The notes beneath the pieces were generated by a model. That model ran no database searches. It was not told the DNA's origin and worked only from the letters and a program-made list of their open reading frames with translations. The position numbers and the translations under genes were made by a program. Of a stretch of DNA of 64,000 nucleotides, positions 35,714 to 46,987 are shown piece after piece (within the stretch, counting starts at the first letter, position 1; the number at the start of each line of letters is the position of its first letter). This stretch comes from Juglans regia (taxonomy: Eukaryota; Streptophyta; Magnoliopsida; Fagales; Juglandaceae): contig NC_049909.1 in the NCBI RefSeq assembly GCF_001411555.2, positions 19,144,623 to 19,208,622 of the forward strand, written 5' to 3'.

Positions 35714-37624
35714 TTAGATTAGAGCTCCAAATCGCTCTCCACTTGCCACACTTTCATCTAATATCTTGTTCATGTCATATTTGTACTCAAAACCCATTTT
35801 TATCAGTTTTGTAAAATCACAACCGACCCCATTATTAGTTGGTCCTTCCATGAATCTGAAATAAAATATCAGTTAGCTGAAGGGAACAAATTGGCAATAA
35901 AATAAAAAAGGGAAAGAAAGATTGGCAATAAAATCTTGAATGAAGACTCTTACTCTTCTGCTATCTGGTTTTCAGCAAACTTTTCTTGAAAGTAAATTGC
36001 AATTTCTCTGATGGTTGGATTGGCAGCAGCACAGAGGAATCTACCTTTCATCAATGGTTTTTCCATGCAGAAGATATGCGCTCGACAAACATCTTCAATG
36101 TGTACAAGAGCAATTGAACCCAAAAGTTCTTGCAGAAACTTCAATGCTTTTGAAAAGAACTGTTTTTCAGTGAGTGGTGAAAGAATAGTTTCCACACTTC
36201 CGGGTAGCTGTGGAAGAAGAGCTTCTCCTCCCACTAGGGCACAAACAAGTGTTACAACTTGGAGCCTGCCATTATCGTATTCATTATACTTCAGCACCTC
36301 TTTCTCTGCTAATATCTTGGATTTTGTGTATGCCTACAACCCCAGATCAAAAGAAATCAGGCCATTACGGTTCCAAAATCTTCATAAAGCAAACAGTTGG
36401 AGTATCTCTCTTAACTATTACACCAGAAAAATCTAAAACATAAAACTTGATTGGGTTTCATATAACATTGTCTTATTTCATAATCACGCATTATTATTGT
36501 TAAGATATAAAATAAATAATAAAATCTATATTTTTTTCTATCGGATTAATTTTTTTAGACAAGTGATGATATTACATAGTATTAAAATAGAACTTTTAAA
36601 TTCAAATCTTAACTCTACACTGTATATATCTGATTTAATTAAATTTTTCATGTGTTAGGCCGCCTATTAAGATAGAGTCTAGTCCATATGTGATGATGAA
36701 TATTAAGATATAAAATAAATAATAAAATCTACATATTTTCATTAATTTAAACTTTTGACACAACTAATGATTTGATAATTATAGAACTTCTAGTATTATC
36801 CACATGGTAAGAGCAATAGAAGAAGGATATACCAGCGTAAAATCATCGGCATAAGAGAATGACACATCAAGAGGTGTCCAACACGATTCATCCATGCAAG
36901 ATTTAAAAGAAACTCCGTCTTCTGTCAATGGTGACGAAGCCATGACAGAGGCAGTGTAGATGAGTCGCTTGACTGTTTGTGATCGAATACATGAATCGGC
37001 GATGATCCGGACAGCAGCAACAGCAGCTTCGGCTGTATCCTTGTACTGTATTTCCCGCAACCCAGCTGTTAGTTAATTACCAAAATCCACTCAAACATTT
37101 GTGTGGGAAAACTAAGGATGTCTTTGGAAATGGACAGACCTGGGAGCTTTGAGCGTTGTGTAGCATCGGGGTGGCCACATGAAAAACATATTCGCAGCCT
37201 TTAATGGCTAATTCAAACTCAGGGGGATTGTAAATATCAGCTTCAAATAACACTAATCTGTTGCTTGCGTTGGGGAAGGACTTCAGGAGATCTACTTTGG
37301 ATGTGTCGCCTGTAGTTTTACGTTAAATGAGAAATACTTTTTGGTTCACAGGTACGTACAATTATAAAGCATTTTTTTATAAAATATATCTAATAATTTA
37401 TGCTAATTTTTACAAGACCTAGCTAGCACCTCTTTAATCAAACGCCATGCGAGAGATTAGCTAAACATGCCCCCAAAATCAGAGAGAAAGAGAGAGAGAG
37501 AGAGACCCAAGTTCCTCAGCGTTGCATGTACTGTATGACCCTTCTCCAGAAGCGTTTTGACAAGCCAAGAACCAACATATCCAGAACCTCCCGTGACGCA
37601 GACTCTACTGTAACTGTTCTCCAT
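35714..37624 (-). CDS. NADPH-dependent reductase, DFR/anthocyanidin-reductase family, copy 2
   Basis: Five exons on the minus strand (37507-37624, 37140-37309, 36833-37045, 35954-36333, 35714-35855) give 340 residues, all introns GT...[10 protein letters not shown] near the N-terminus binds NADPH. Tyr169 and Lys173 (AYTKSK) are the catalytic pair. The C-terminus ends …GERFGALI. It is almost identical to copy 3; one clear difference is Glu-Ala against Tyr-Gln-Gly in exon 4. The reading frame is intact, but a Copia element ends 18 bp after the stop codon and a Mutator-like element lies 240 bp before the ATG, so its regulation has probably changed. The substrate is unknown; the family acts on flavonoid-like carbonyls in the cytosol. 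Confidence 0.93.
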
Positions 37625-37739
37625 CTGAAGTTAAATGGCACCTCCTGCGGCGCAGACTCTGCTGGGTCGTTGTTTCGTCGCTATGAGAGAGAGAATTCGA
37701 TAAGCATAGTGATAGGTTTCTCTACCACCACACATTTAC

Positions 37740-37747
37740 TACTTATA
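37740..37747 (-). promoter_or_regulatory. TATA-like element of reductase copy 2
   Basis: On the minus strand the site reads TATAAGTA, about 116 bp upstream of the ATG. The sister promoter of copy 3 has TATAAATA in the same context (GTAAATG on one side), so copy 2 carries a change in the core box. Confidence 0.55.
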
Positions 37748-37863
37748 AGGGAAAGTGTAGTACTGTAGCTGTGTACGTAGCTGCTTTTTGTCCTTTTTTT
37801 TTTTTAATTTTTTCATTCTCTTTCCCTTTGTGTTTAATTAGTTGGTGAGATCGTTTACTATTT

Positions 37864-39035
37864 CAATTCCGCTACGCACAGTCGTCTTATGCAGACGCTG
37901 TGCAGTCGGCTGGCATGATGCCGATGAATTAAAAAAAAAAAAAAAAAAGAAAGAAAGAAAGAAGCGAAACCCATTTTCACTATTTCGTTTCCCGCTTCTG
38001 AGACTAAAATCGTTCAGACCAACTTCGCAAGCCATTTCGTCTCGCTCGGGCTCTCGTGTGGGTGCAGGCGCAGGATCCCGTGACTCCGTCTCGTCTTGGA
38101 GCGATTTGCAGTGGGTAGTGGGTCAACCGAAGGCCGGTCTGGTGGGCTGGGTGTGGGTCAGTTTTGTGGGCTTGGTGTGGGTAAGTCTCGTGGGCTTGGT
38201 TTCGTGGGCTTCGTTGGGGTGAGCTCCGTGGGCCAGCATCGGTTCGGGTCAGCTTCGTCAGCCAGCAGCAGTTCGGGTCAACTTCGTGGGGCAGCAGTTC
38301 GGGTCAGCCTCGTCTCCATACCGTCGCCACCAAAGGTCATCTGTCTAGACAGATGTTTGCTTCATCATGCAATAAAAAATGTTTTGCAATATCTGCAAGT
38401 TTTGATGTTTGTTGGATGAAAATAAATTGCGAGTCAGTCACATGTATTAGTTAGTTTGGATTTTTTTTTCAAGTCAGTTCCACAAATTTGGATGTTTGTA
38501 TGATCTAGTTCTGGTTGGTTGAATAAATTTGGATGTTTGTATGATCTATTTCAAGTCAGTTCCCAAATGAGTTTTTGTTTTTCCTACACATACAAAAGAA
38601 GTAATTGTATTAATTAATTACATAAAAATTAAAAATATTGAAGTTTGATGTTGGTAAAGTTTGATTAGTGTGATCCTTTTGAGAAATGTCATGCTTGCCC
38701 CTTTGAATATATTGCATGGGTTGGTTAGCATCAATTGTCTGACATTGTAAATAAATCTTATTTGAATTTTTATCAAATTTTGATCAGTTTTGTAATTCTT
38801 GGAAGAAATATGTACACACTATTGGTTGGTTGAATTAAATTTCTTGAAAACTTATCAAAAACTAACCTGGGATATTGAAGAACCTGAACAGGGCATGGGA
38901 AAATGAGAAGAACACTCATCTCAGCTAACACCATCTACCTCAAATCCGTCAAACTTAGTATGTTATTTCATAATTTAAAAATTTATTGCAACTCAATGTT
39001 TAACGTCCTAATTATTATTTTTATTTTGATGTTAG
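37864..39035. other. MULE left arm, non-coding
   Basis: After the terminal repeat (to about 37912) comes an A-run (37931-37948), then a GC-rich stretch (38040-38340) built of irregular GTGGGCTTGGT- and GGTCAGCTTCGT-like repeats. AT-rich sequence follows. Possible upstream transposase exons may lie near 38840-38950, but I cannot join them with confidence. Confidence 0.55.
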
Positions 39036-42000
39036 GACATCCCTCAAACTGGTCTACTAAATTATCCAAATTACATGCATGGCTACTTTGGACCAATGCT
39101 TGCATGTTCACCAGCTTTTCTGCCATATCCAGATGACAACAAAAATCCAAGCAACATTCAGGTGGTTTTTCAACTTCGTTGGTGTCTTTTAGTTATAACG
39201 TAACTAAATTTTTATTACGGCTTAAATGTTTTTAGTTTGGATGTTTTCAGCAAAACGTTGGTTACCCATTTCAATATGGGATGGGACCTCTGAGGCCAGT
39301 TATCGCTACAAGCTCCGCAACAAGTGCTAGGGTTAGTGAAGAAAATAGGCCCGATTGTTTAGAAATTGAACCTCCATGTTCTTCAACTAGAGTTGAAGAA
39401 GAAATTATATTGGATAGACCAGATGAACGGGAAATTGACGATGGCACTACCGGTACACCACGGGTAGTGCCATCATTGGATAGTGATGATATCATTGAGG
39501 AGCCAAAGTCGGGGATGGAGTTTAATTTGTTTGAAGATTTGTTGAGCTATTATAAACAGTATGCAAAGAAATGCGGGTTTGGGGTGATGACACAGAGGAG
39601 TGAGAGGTCAGATGATCAAAGTGTCAGATATGTCACCATTGGTTGTGCACGGGGAGGGAAGGCCCGGAATAAGAGTTCGAATGTCGCCAACCCACGTCCG
39701 ACGGGGAAAACGGACTGTGAGGCAAGAATTAATGCCTTAAGAGTGGAGGGAAAGATGCGGATAACAACTGTGCATAATATACATAATCACGGCCTCAGCC
39801 CAAAAAAATCCCGCTTTTTTCGATGTAACAGAGAAGTGAGTGAGACCGTTAAAAGAGTCCTAGACACGAACGACTTAGCTGGCATCCGATTGAATAAGAG
39901 TTACGGTTCTCTTGTTGTTGGCGCATGTGGCTTCGAGAACCTCCCATTTTTAGAAAAAGATTGTCGCAATTACATCGACAAAGCACGACATCTGCGACTT
40001 GGCGCAGGTGGTCGGGCAGCCTGCGCCAAGTCGCAAACAAGAATAATGGATTTTTTGCATTGATGGATATAGACGATGACGGTAGATTAAAGAATGTTTT
40101 TTGGGCAGATCCACGTAGTCGGGCAGCCTACCAGTATTTTGGTGATGTAGTTACATTCGACACCACATACCTAACGAATAGGTATGGGATGCCCTTTGCA
40201 CCATTTGTCGGTGTAAATCACCATGGGCAGTCGATTCTTTTGGGAGCTGGGTTGATTTCCAGTGAGGACACGGGGACATTTACATGGCTATTTCAAACCT
40301 GGTTGCAGTGTATGGACGGTATAGCTCCAAAGGCTATTATTACTGATCAAGACAGAGCAATGAAAAATGCAATTGCTACCGTCTTTCCAGAAACTTGACA
40401 TAGATTATGCTTGTGGCATATACTGAAGAAAGTCCCTGAGAAGCTTGGGTCGTATGCTGCGTACAGAAGTGGGCTAAAAACTCAACTGATGAAATGTGTG
40501 TACGACACACAAACTATTGAGGAGTTTGAGAAATGTTGGGCTGGGTTTATTAACACATACGACTTACATGAGAATGTGTGGTTGAAAAGTTTATATGTGG
40601 AGCGTGAGTATTGGGTACCGGTATTCCTGAAAGAGCACTTTTGGGCTGGAATGAGTACAACCCAGCGCAGCGAGAGTATGAATGCTTTTTTTGACGGTTA
40701 TGTTCACTCGAAGACAAACTTGAAGGAGTTTGTCGACCAGTTTGATAGTGCGTTGAGGAAGAAAATTGAGAATGAAAACCATGCGGAATTCCAGTCATTT
40801 AGCCAGGTCATTCCCTGCATATCTAGATCTCCAATCGAAAAGAAATTTCAAGAGTTGTACACTAACGCTAAATTTAGGGAAGTTCAGCAGCAAGTAATTG
40901 GTCTGCTCGATTTGGATCCATCTCTACTTACATCGGACGGTGTAATGAAGAGTTATTTGCTAGAAGATGAAGTTCGTATTGAGGAGTTCACTAAACCAGT
41001 GACATTTTTAGTGGACTTTAATGAGGAAGACTGCAGTGCTAAGTGTTCATGTGGGTTATTTCAGATGAGAGGGATACTGTGTAGGCATATTTTGGCCGTA
41101 TTCAAGTGTAACGGTATAAAATCATTGCCAGACCGGTACATCTTGGACCGATGGAGAAAGGACATCAAGAGGAGGTACACGTTCATTCGCAGTAGTTATG
41201 ACGCAGGGGAGCAGAGGCCAAATGGTCATAGATATTCAATTCTTTTAAATATGTGTTATGGGATGATAACTTATGCGGCGGATTCTAATGAGCAATTCGA
41301 AGATGCAAAGAAGAGGATACAGGAGATGACTGAATGTTATCGCGAGCAAACACGCAACTTATCTCAAATCCAAACAGGTTCGATTCCTCTGAATTTTAAA
41401 ATAAGTTAATCTGGTTTACTTCATATTAACTACTTAATATCGACATTTTAAAATTTTTGTTCATAACAGGTTCGAATGCTGGTTTGATGACAGAGAAAGA
41501 AAATACAGTTGGTAGTTCACAACAAGTGAAGAGTCCACTTGTTGTGAGAGGGAAAGGAAGACCCCCATCTCTGAGGCGAGCATCCAGGATGGAGACGGAC
41601 ATGCGAAAGGTTAAAGCCAAACAAAAGAAAGCACAAGTCAGAGGGAAACGCAAACAGGTGAATTTTTAAGATTGGGAGAATAATAATTAAAAAAAAAAAC
41701 ACTTACTATAAATGTGTATTACATTTATAATGTTAATTCGCAAAGAAAATTTACTAACATGAATTTTTTTTTAGTGAGAGGGAGATACACCAGAAGGAGA
41801 TATACCAGTAGTGGGGACGTGCAGGAATTTATTTGGGCCATCAGAAGTGGATATCACCAATCCTGTACAAGTGCAGGTATTACTTTTTCATGCCTTTAAT
41901 ATTTACTAAGAAAGTTCTTTAGTATTGTGGTCAACCTCCCATTTTTAATATTTACTAAGAAATTTCTTATTTATAAACAGTCTGTTATAGACAGCTGCAT

Positions 42001-42237
42001 ATTTGACAGTAGTGGAACCCAAAACCGAGAACCAGTATTTGGCAGCCAAGAAAGTGTAACATTCCTAAACTTTGCATCTACTAATGTAATATTTAGATGA
42101 CATTAATATTATTGAACTTTCCATGTACTAACAGAAATTTATCTGCATACTAATCCACGCAGATGTTTTTGGATTCGATGGCGCTCAACCAGACCTCCTT
42201 GGGTTCTGATGGATCACAACCGGTGCAAGAAGGCTGA
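39036..42237 (+). pseudogene. FAR1/FHY3-like MULE transposase, disabled
   Basis: Visible exons: 39036-39161 (42 codons, open), 39251-41377 (main), 41470-41657, then shorter C-terminal exons to a stop near 42235-42237. The main exon has a FAR1 DNA-binding region (about 39530-39790, YYKQYAKKCGFGVM … KTDCEARI … HNHGL), a MULE transposase core (about 40080-40450, with VTFDTTYLTN, FVGVNHHGQS, LCLWHI) and a SWIM zinc finger (CSCGLFQMRGILCRHIL, 41046-41096). It is broken by a frameshift at about 39998-40033, where a perfect 15-base inverted repeat lies, and by TGA at 40396-40398, probably from CGA. The exon at about 41775 also opens on an in-frame TGA. FHY3/FAR1 host proteins derive from this class, but this copy is inside clear MULE ends. 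Confidence 0.9.
39998..40038. repeat. Perfect short inverted repeat at the transposase frameshift
   Basis: GCGACTTGGCGCAGG and its exact reverse complement CCTGCGCCAAGTCGC are separated by 11 bases. The stretch falls where FAR1-type transposases normally encode a conserved segment between the DNA-binding and catalytic domains, and the frame changes across it. Confidence 0.8.
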
Positions 42238-42351
42238 CATTTATTGCGTTAGGAAGTGATTTGTTTTGTAATTATTTTTGGAAGAAGTTATTTTGGCAAG
42301 GGATCTATTTTGTAAGAAGTTATATTTTGTTTATAGTGATAATGTATTGCT

Positions 42352-42620
42352 GATTATTTTTGGCAAGTGATCTATTTTGGCAAGTTATTATTTTTTGGTA
42401 GTGATAATGTATTGCTGTTAAACAGGTTTATGTGTATTTTGTTTATAGTGATTCAGAATTGCTGATTATTTTTGGCAAGTGATCTATTTTGGCAAGTTAT
42501 TATTTTTTGGTAGTGATAATGTATTGCTGTTAAACAGGTTTATGTGTATTTTGTTTATAGTGATTCAGTATTGCTGATTATTTTTGGCAAGTTATCTATT
42601 TTGGCAAGTTACAGTTTACA
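42352..42620. repeat. 112-bp tandem repeat inside the MULE
   Basis: Units start at 42352, 42464 and 42576 (GATTATTTTTGGCAAGTGATC), exactly 112 bases apart, with one or two changes and a partial third copy. A degenerate copy precedes them from about 42250. It lies directly after the transposase stop. Confidence 0.85.
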
Positions 42621-42949
42621 TTGCAGTGTTATGGTTATAGGTATTGATAGTGCAACTTACATTAGGCCAACAGAATGCATTTCAACATTTACAGGTTCAC
42701 GGCTTAGATTTACTGAGTCACGTTCATTCGCAGGTACTAGGCATTTACGTGTAAATCAGGTAATATGCTTGTGGCATATACTTTGTGACCGTGAAGAGTG
42801 CTTTACGTGTGCATTATTAGTGCTAAGTGTGTTGACATTTAGGCAACACTTTCAGCCAACCAGTAGTGGGGACGTTGAACCTGTAACTTGGTGCTTTCTT
42901 TTGCTAAACAACAGATTCACACGTAAGAATTGATTGAATTTATTCAATT

Positions 42950-43290
42950 CTGATGGAAGACCAAAATTCCATATACAAATTCAGACCAAAATACACTTAA
43001 CTTACACTTACATTGTACATGGGAGAATAACAAATTCATAACAGGTTCCATATACAAATTCAGACCAAACTACACTTAACTTACACTGACATTGTACATG
43101 GGAGAATAACAAATTCAGACCAAAATTCCATATACAAATTCAGACCAAAATACACTTAACTAACTTACAATTACATCGCACAGCTAATACAAATTCAGAC
43201 CAAAACACGTATACAAATTCAGACCAAAACACTTACATCGCACATCTAATAAACTTACATCACACAAGTACAAATTCAGACTAAAAACTA
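42950..43290. repeat. Degenerate tandem repeat inside the MULE
   Basis: A motif around CCATATACAAATTCAGACCAAAATACACTT recurs at about 42967, 43048, 43126 and 43190 with variable spacers. It lies in the 3' flank of both convergent MULE genes. Confidence 0.7.
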
Positions 43291-43304
43291 AAAAACAGAA
43301 ACCA

Positions 43305-43813
43305 CTACCTTGTCAATAAATAGCAGCAAAAAACTAAAAAAAGACCAAAATACACCCGGGATTGCGTGCGTGAATGCCTTAGGACAGATTCTCTTTCAAG
43401 AAGCACCAACTCCATCTCTCTTTTCTTAAATTCATCTACTATCTTACGGAGCTCAGTTACTTGGATTTCAACTTCGAAGAGTCTCTTCTCGAGCTCTTCC
43501 TCCTTCCTTGACAATTCATTTGCATATTCTTGTAATTCTATATCAGCCCACTTAAAATATTTACAGTATGCTAATCCCTAATAAGTGACAATAAAAATTA
43601 AAAAATTGTTAGATGTACGTAACAGTGTATGAATCTATTAACTACAAAGGTTGTAGTTACCTTTGTATTGTACTTTGGACACCCTAAGAAGGGTAGTCCT
43701 GGATTTGCCTTAGTAGTTGAGTATCTCACTACAGCTTGAACCTCACAGAAGCACCATGGTGGAGCAAAAGTACGTTTGCCAACAGATGAAGAAGACAGTG
43801 ATGACGACGGCAT
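43305..43813 (-). CDS. MULE-borne small GRF zinc-finger protein with coiled coil and C-terminal hydrophobic tail
   Basis: Two exons (43661-43813 and 43305-43577) joined through a GT...AG intron encode about 141 residues. The N-terminal half fits a GRF-type zinc finger: ligands C21, C23, C45 and C56, with NPG at 37-39, F42, and CKYFKW at the end. Residues about 68-117 are charged heptads typical of a coiled coil (…RKEEELEKRLFEVEIQVTEL…). The last 15-18 residues (VYFGLFLVFCCYLL) are hydrophobic, like a tail anchor. GRF fingers bind nucleic acid in other proteins. The gene is convergent to the transposase and entirely inside the MULE, so it is transposon cargo or an accessory gene. The frame is open, unlike the transposase. 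The start is uncertain; an upstream in-frame ATG exists. Its function is unknown. Confidence 0.75.
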
Positions 43814-43880
43814 TCTAACCTCAACCATAATCACAATGGAAAGGCACACATATCAACAGAATTACAATTAATTTTTTCAG

Positions 43881-43939
<59 letters not shown>
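43881..43939. repeat. Poly(A) run of 59
   Basis: An uninterrupted run of 59 A, just upstream (minus sense) of the GRF gene. Length may be affected by sequencing error. It might be a retroposed tail, but no retroposed body is recognisable beside it. Confidence 0.9.
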
Positions 43940-43941
<2 letters not shown>

Positions 43942-44610
43942 TGCAAATATTAAGAAAGCCCTTTCTAGGCCAGCAATAAACATCCATAATCACTCATAAG
44001 TTACTGATACAGTTTAAAAGAAACACCACGCACAGATTCAAATGAAGATGCTAAAACAATTTTCATGCCCCTTAAAAAATTGTACAACACATTGAAAACA
44101 CCATTATACAGATACATGAGAGATGGCTAATTGGAACTGATTGCATTCCCCACCTTGAACAAACAACTGCTTAAAAAAAGAATTGCCTGGTTTTGCTTTA
44201 TTCTATTTCATTCTTACTTATGAACAAAAAAAAAACTTTTACCATCTTTATTGAAGCACATTAAAATGAATACTCTTTTCCAAGTTAAACTGACAGGTCC
44301 TAACACATGAAATTTTTCGAGAAAGACTACCAAGAACAGGCTGATGAGCAAAGGGAAGGCAGGGACATCTCCCTCTCATTTGCAATATTTATTGACCATG
44401 GGATGCAAAAAGACTTATCAAAGGAACATCATTTGATTGATGTTCAACTCACACCATGAATCCAAGGATATAATGCACAACAAAGGTACATAGTAAATTA
44501 CACAAGTACACCCAAACAACCCCTAGTGATTTATTTAAATTACACAGGTACATAGTAAATTACATAGTAAATTACACAGGTACATAGTAAATTACACAAG
44601 TACACCCAAA

Positions 44611-45052
44611 TCCGACACATTCACTAGTCCAATCATGATCCAACCATGAAAAAGGAATACAATGCATGTATATCGGAAGGCACAACCCATTCACTAGTCC
44701 AAGCATGATCAACATAAAAAACTCCAAACCAATTTAGTTGAAAAGTTAAACAAAAGCAACAAACAAAATAAGGAAAAAAATCACAATATACAAAACGAAA
44801 TGTACTCCTTCGTTACAGCAAATTAAATAACAATCATAAACCCAAATGACCCAAATCCGACACATTCACTAGTCCAATCATGATCCAACCATGAAAAAGG
44901 AATACAATGCATGTATATCGGAAGGCACAACCCATTCACTAGTCCAAGCATGATCAACATAAAAAACTCCAAACCAATTTAGTTTAAAAGTTAAACAAAA
45001 GCAACAAACAAAATAAGGAAAAAAATCACAATATACAAAACGAAATGTACTT
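44611..45052. repeat. 245-bp tandem duplication inside the MULE
   Basis: The segment starting TCCGACACATTCACTAGTCC at 44611 is repeated from 44856, a spacing of 245, almost without change. Within each unit a shorter repeat (CATTCACTAGTCCAA-CATGATC) also occurs twice. A shorter array of TACATAGTAAATTACACA lies just before (44486-44600). Confidence 0.9.
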
Positions 45053-45109
45053 GCCTTCCACTTGGACTGGACATGGGCGACTGTCTTCCTTGTGCCTTGA
45101 TGAAGGATA

Positions 45110-45350
45110 GGGGCTAGGGTTAGGGGTGAGGGAAAGGGGATGGTTAGGGTTCGGCTTAGATTTAGGGTTAGGGTTTCGAGATGAGGGAAAGGGGATGGTT
45201 AGGGTTCGGCTAAGCTTTAGGGTTAGGGTTTCGGGATGAGGGAAAGGGGATGGTTAGGGTTCGGCTTAGATTTAGGGTTAGGGTTTCGGGATGAAGGGAA
45301 ATGGGCTGGGTTAGGGTTAGGGTTATGGTTACGGTTTCGGGTTAGGTCTA
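45110..45350. repeat. Telomere-like minisatellite inside the MULE right arm
   Basis: About three copies of a 55-bp unit (GATGAGGGAAAGGGGATGG…TTTAGGGTTAGGGTTTCGG) plus partial copies. Each unit contains TTTAGGGTTAGGG, close to the plant telomere unit TTTAGGG. The repeats are composite and do not form a clean telomere array. Confidence 0.85.
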
Positions 45351-45489
45351 CTGGGTCATCTACGAGGGAGGTGAGAAGTCGGGATGAAGGGAAATGGAAG
45401 ACCTTTGCATTTCGAAACACAGAGAGGAAGGGGCTTCGGGCTTCACTAGAGAGAACGTAAACGGCTGGTCTTCGCCAAGAGAACGAAAA

Positions 45490-45700
45490 TCACTTCAGGG
45501 GATTTGCATAAACACAGAGAGGAAGGAAGGGGTTCGCGAGAAAGGGGGAGAGGTGTCTTCGAGGAAGGAGAAACATGGAACATTCGAGAGGGAGGAAGGG
45601 GTTCGCGAGAAAGGAGAAAGGGGGAGAGGGGTCTTCGGGGGAAGGAGAAACAGAATGTTCGAGAAAGCAGAGAAGGAGAGAGGGCTGGGGGAAAATGATG
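45490..45700. repeat. Purine-rich imperfect repeats
   Basis: GGAGGAAGGGGTTCGCGAGAAAGG and GAAGGAGAAACA motifs recur two or three times. Long open frames here on both strands result from the repeat composition, not from a gene. Confidence 0.7.
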
Positions 45701-46742
45701 CAAAGCCCCTCAAACGGCGTCGTTTTATTTTTCCACGTCAGCAGCCGACTGCAAGCCGTTTACTTACGCGACTGTAAGTAGCGTTTTTCTTACTATTTTA
45801 TTAACGTTTATAAACAGTTTATTATTATTATTTATAAATAATAGATTATTATTTTTAAATTATTTATTATTACTTTATTAATATTCATTAACTATTTTAT
45901 TAAGAGATGAATCATGGTCGCGTATACATGCACGGCATGATGGGGATCATGGATTAGTTGTCGAGTAGCAGCTTTATCTCAGTCAAACAAGCCTGACCTA
46001 GGTTGCGTTAATTTACAAGCATCATCTCCAGCCAATGAATATTGTTGGCAAATAATATTTTGTCACATTCTGTATAAGAACAAAAACATCGACATTCAAA
46101 ATTATTTTGATATTCATTTTCTAAGAACTTAATTTGGACACGTAGTATCTACATGAGTATTAATGTGCAATACAAAGCTAGCTTAGTTTATAACTAACAA
46201 TTAATAAAATACATGAGATCTCCATTTGGAGTCTTCAAAGGATCCACCTATAGACCAGCATGCGGCATGCATTGATAAAATATTAATATAACACTACAAG
46301 AAATCAAGCATTTTCTAGCGATTCTAAAATCATTAGAAAAAAACCGCCGCAATAAACTCTTATTTACGGTGATTTTTGGATCGCCGCTAAAATTCAACGG
46401 AATATATGACGAAAATTTATGCTGAAATTATTATTTTTTATTTGAGGCAACTTTTCACCATTTGCGGCGATTTTTTTGTCGTCACAGATGACTATAGTGG
46501 AATTTTAGTTGTAACGAATAGGAAAATCGCCACAATAGATATTTTGCAGCGAGTGAATCTTATTAGCGTCAAATATAAAGCGCGGAGAAAAGCATCTTAG
46601 AAAATTCACCGGTATACTATTTCCAGCGAATTTTTAATCGCCAAGAATGTGCAGTCTCAACAATTTTAAATTCGTTAAAAATGAGCATTTCGTTTTGCAG
46701 TGAGTTAATATCGCCGCACATTATGTTAAAATTAAAATCCTG

Positions 46743-46956
46743 TTGTCATTTTCTTTTTTTCCCTCCACACAACCCATCCCCCCCTTCCTCCCCCCGCGCC
46801 CCCCACCCCCGTCTCTCCAATCCCTCTTCTCGCTCAACCCCCAGCCACCTCGCACAGCCTGTCGCCACCACGCGACCGCCACGTCACCTCGACGGCCACC
46901 CACTCCTTCTCCCCTAGCCTCCACTCCGATCTCTTTCATTTTCCCCAAATCTAGCC

Positions 46957-46987
<31 letters not shown>

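Larger units (their letters stand above)
37864..45789. mobile_element. Mutator-like element (MULE) with FAR1-type transposase and a GRF protein gene
   Basis: The 7.9-kb element is flanked by the 9-bp target duplication TTACTATTT (37855-37863 and 45790-45798); the empty site is at 59740-59748 in unit 2. The termini are imperfect inverted repeats of about 48 bp sharing CGCTAC, ACAGTCG and TGCAGTCGGCTG. It carries a FAR1/FHY3-like transposase gene (+), a convergent GRF zinc-finger gene (-) and several internal tandem repeats. The 9-bp duplication, SWIM-type transposase and long inverted ends are standard for MULEs. It inserted upstream of reductase copy 2, about 117 bp from the TATA-like box. 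Confidence 0.93.
29852..46211. repeat. Second tandem duplication, unit 1 (reductase copy 2)
   Basis: Collinear similarity to 46271-60146: both start ATTGATAAAATATTAATATAA, continue through the MITE arm, a 3' exon remnant, the complete reductase gene and the AT-rich tail with AGAGATGAATCATGGTCGCG (about 45904 here, 59830 in unit 2), and part near AATTAATAAAATAC. Removing the Copia and Mutator-like insertions leaves about 3.5 kb. No other gene lies in the unit. Confidence 0.88.

Noticed and set aside
43881..43939. Poly(A) run as evidence for a processed pseudogene or LINE tail
   Set aside because: No intronless copy or LINE 3' end lies beside it; the adjacent GRF gene has an intron.
45236..45781. 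Several overlapping long open frames on both strands
   Set aside because: They come from purine-rich and telomere-like repeats inside the MULE. The translations are low-complexity and have no splice or start context.
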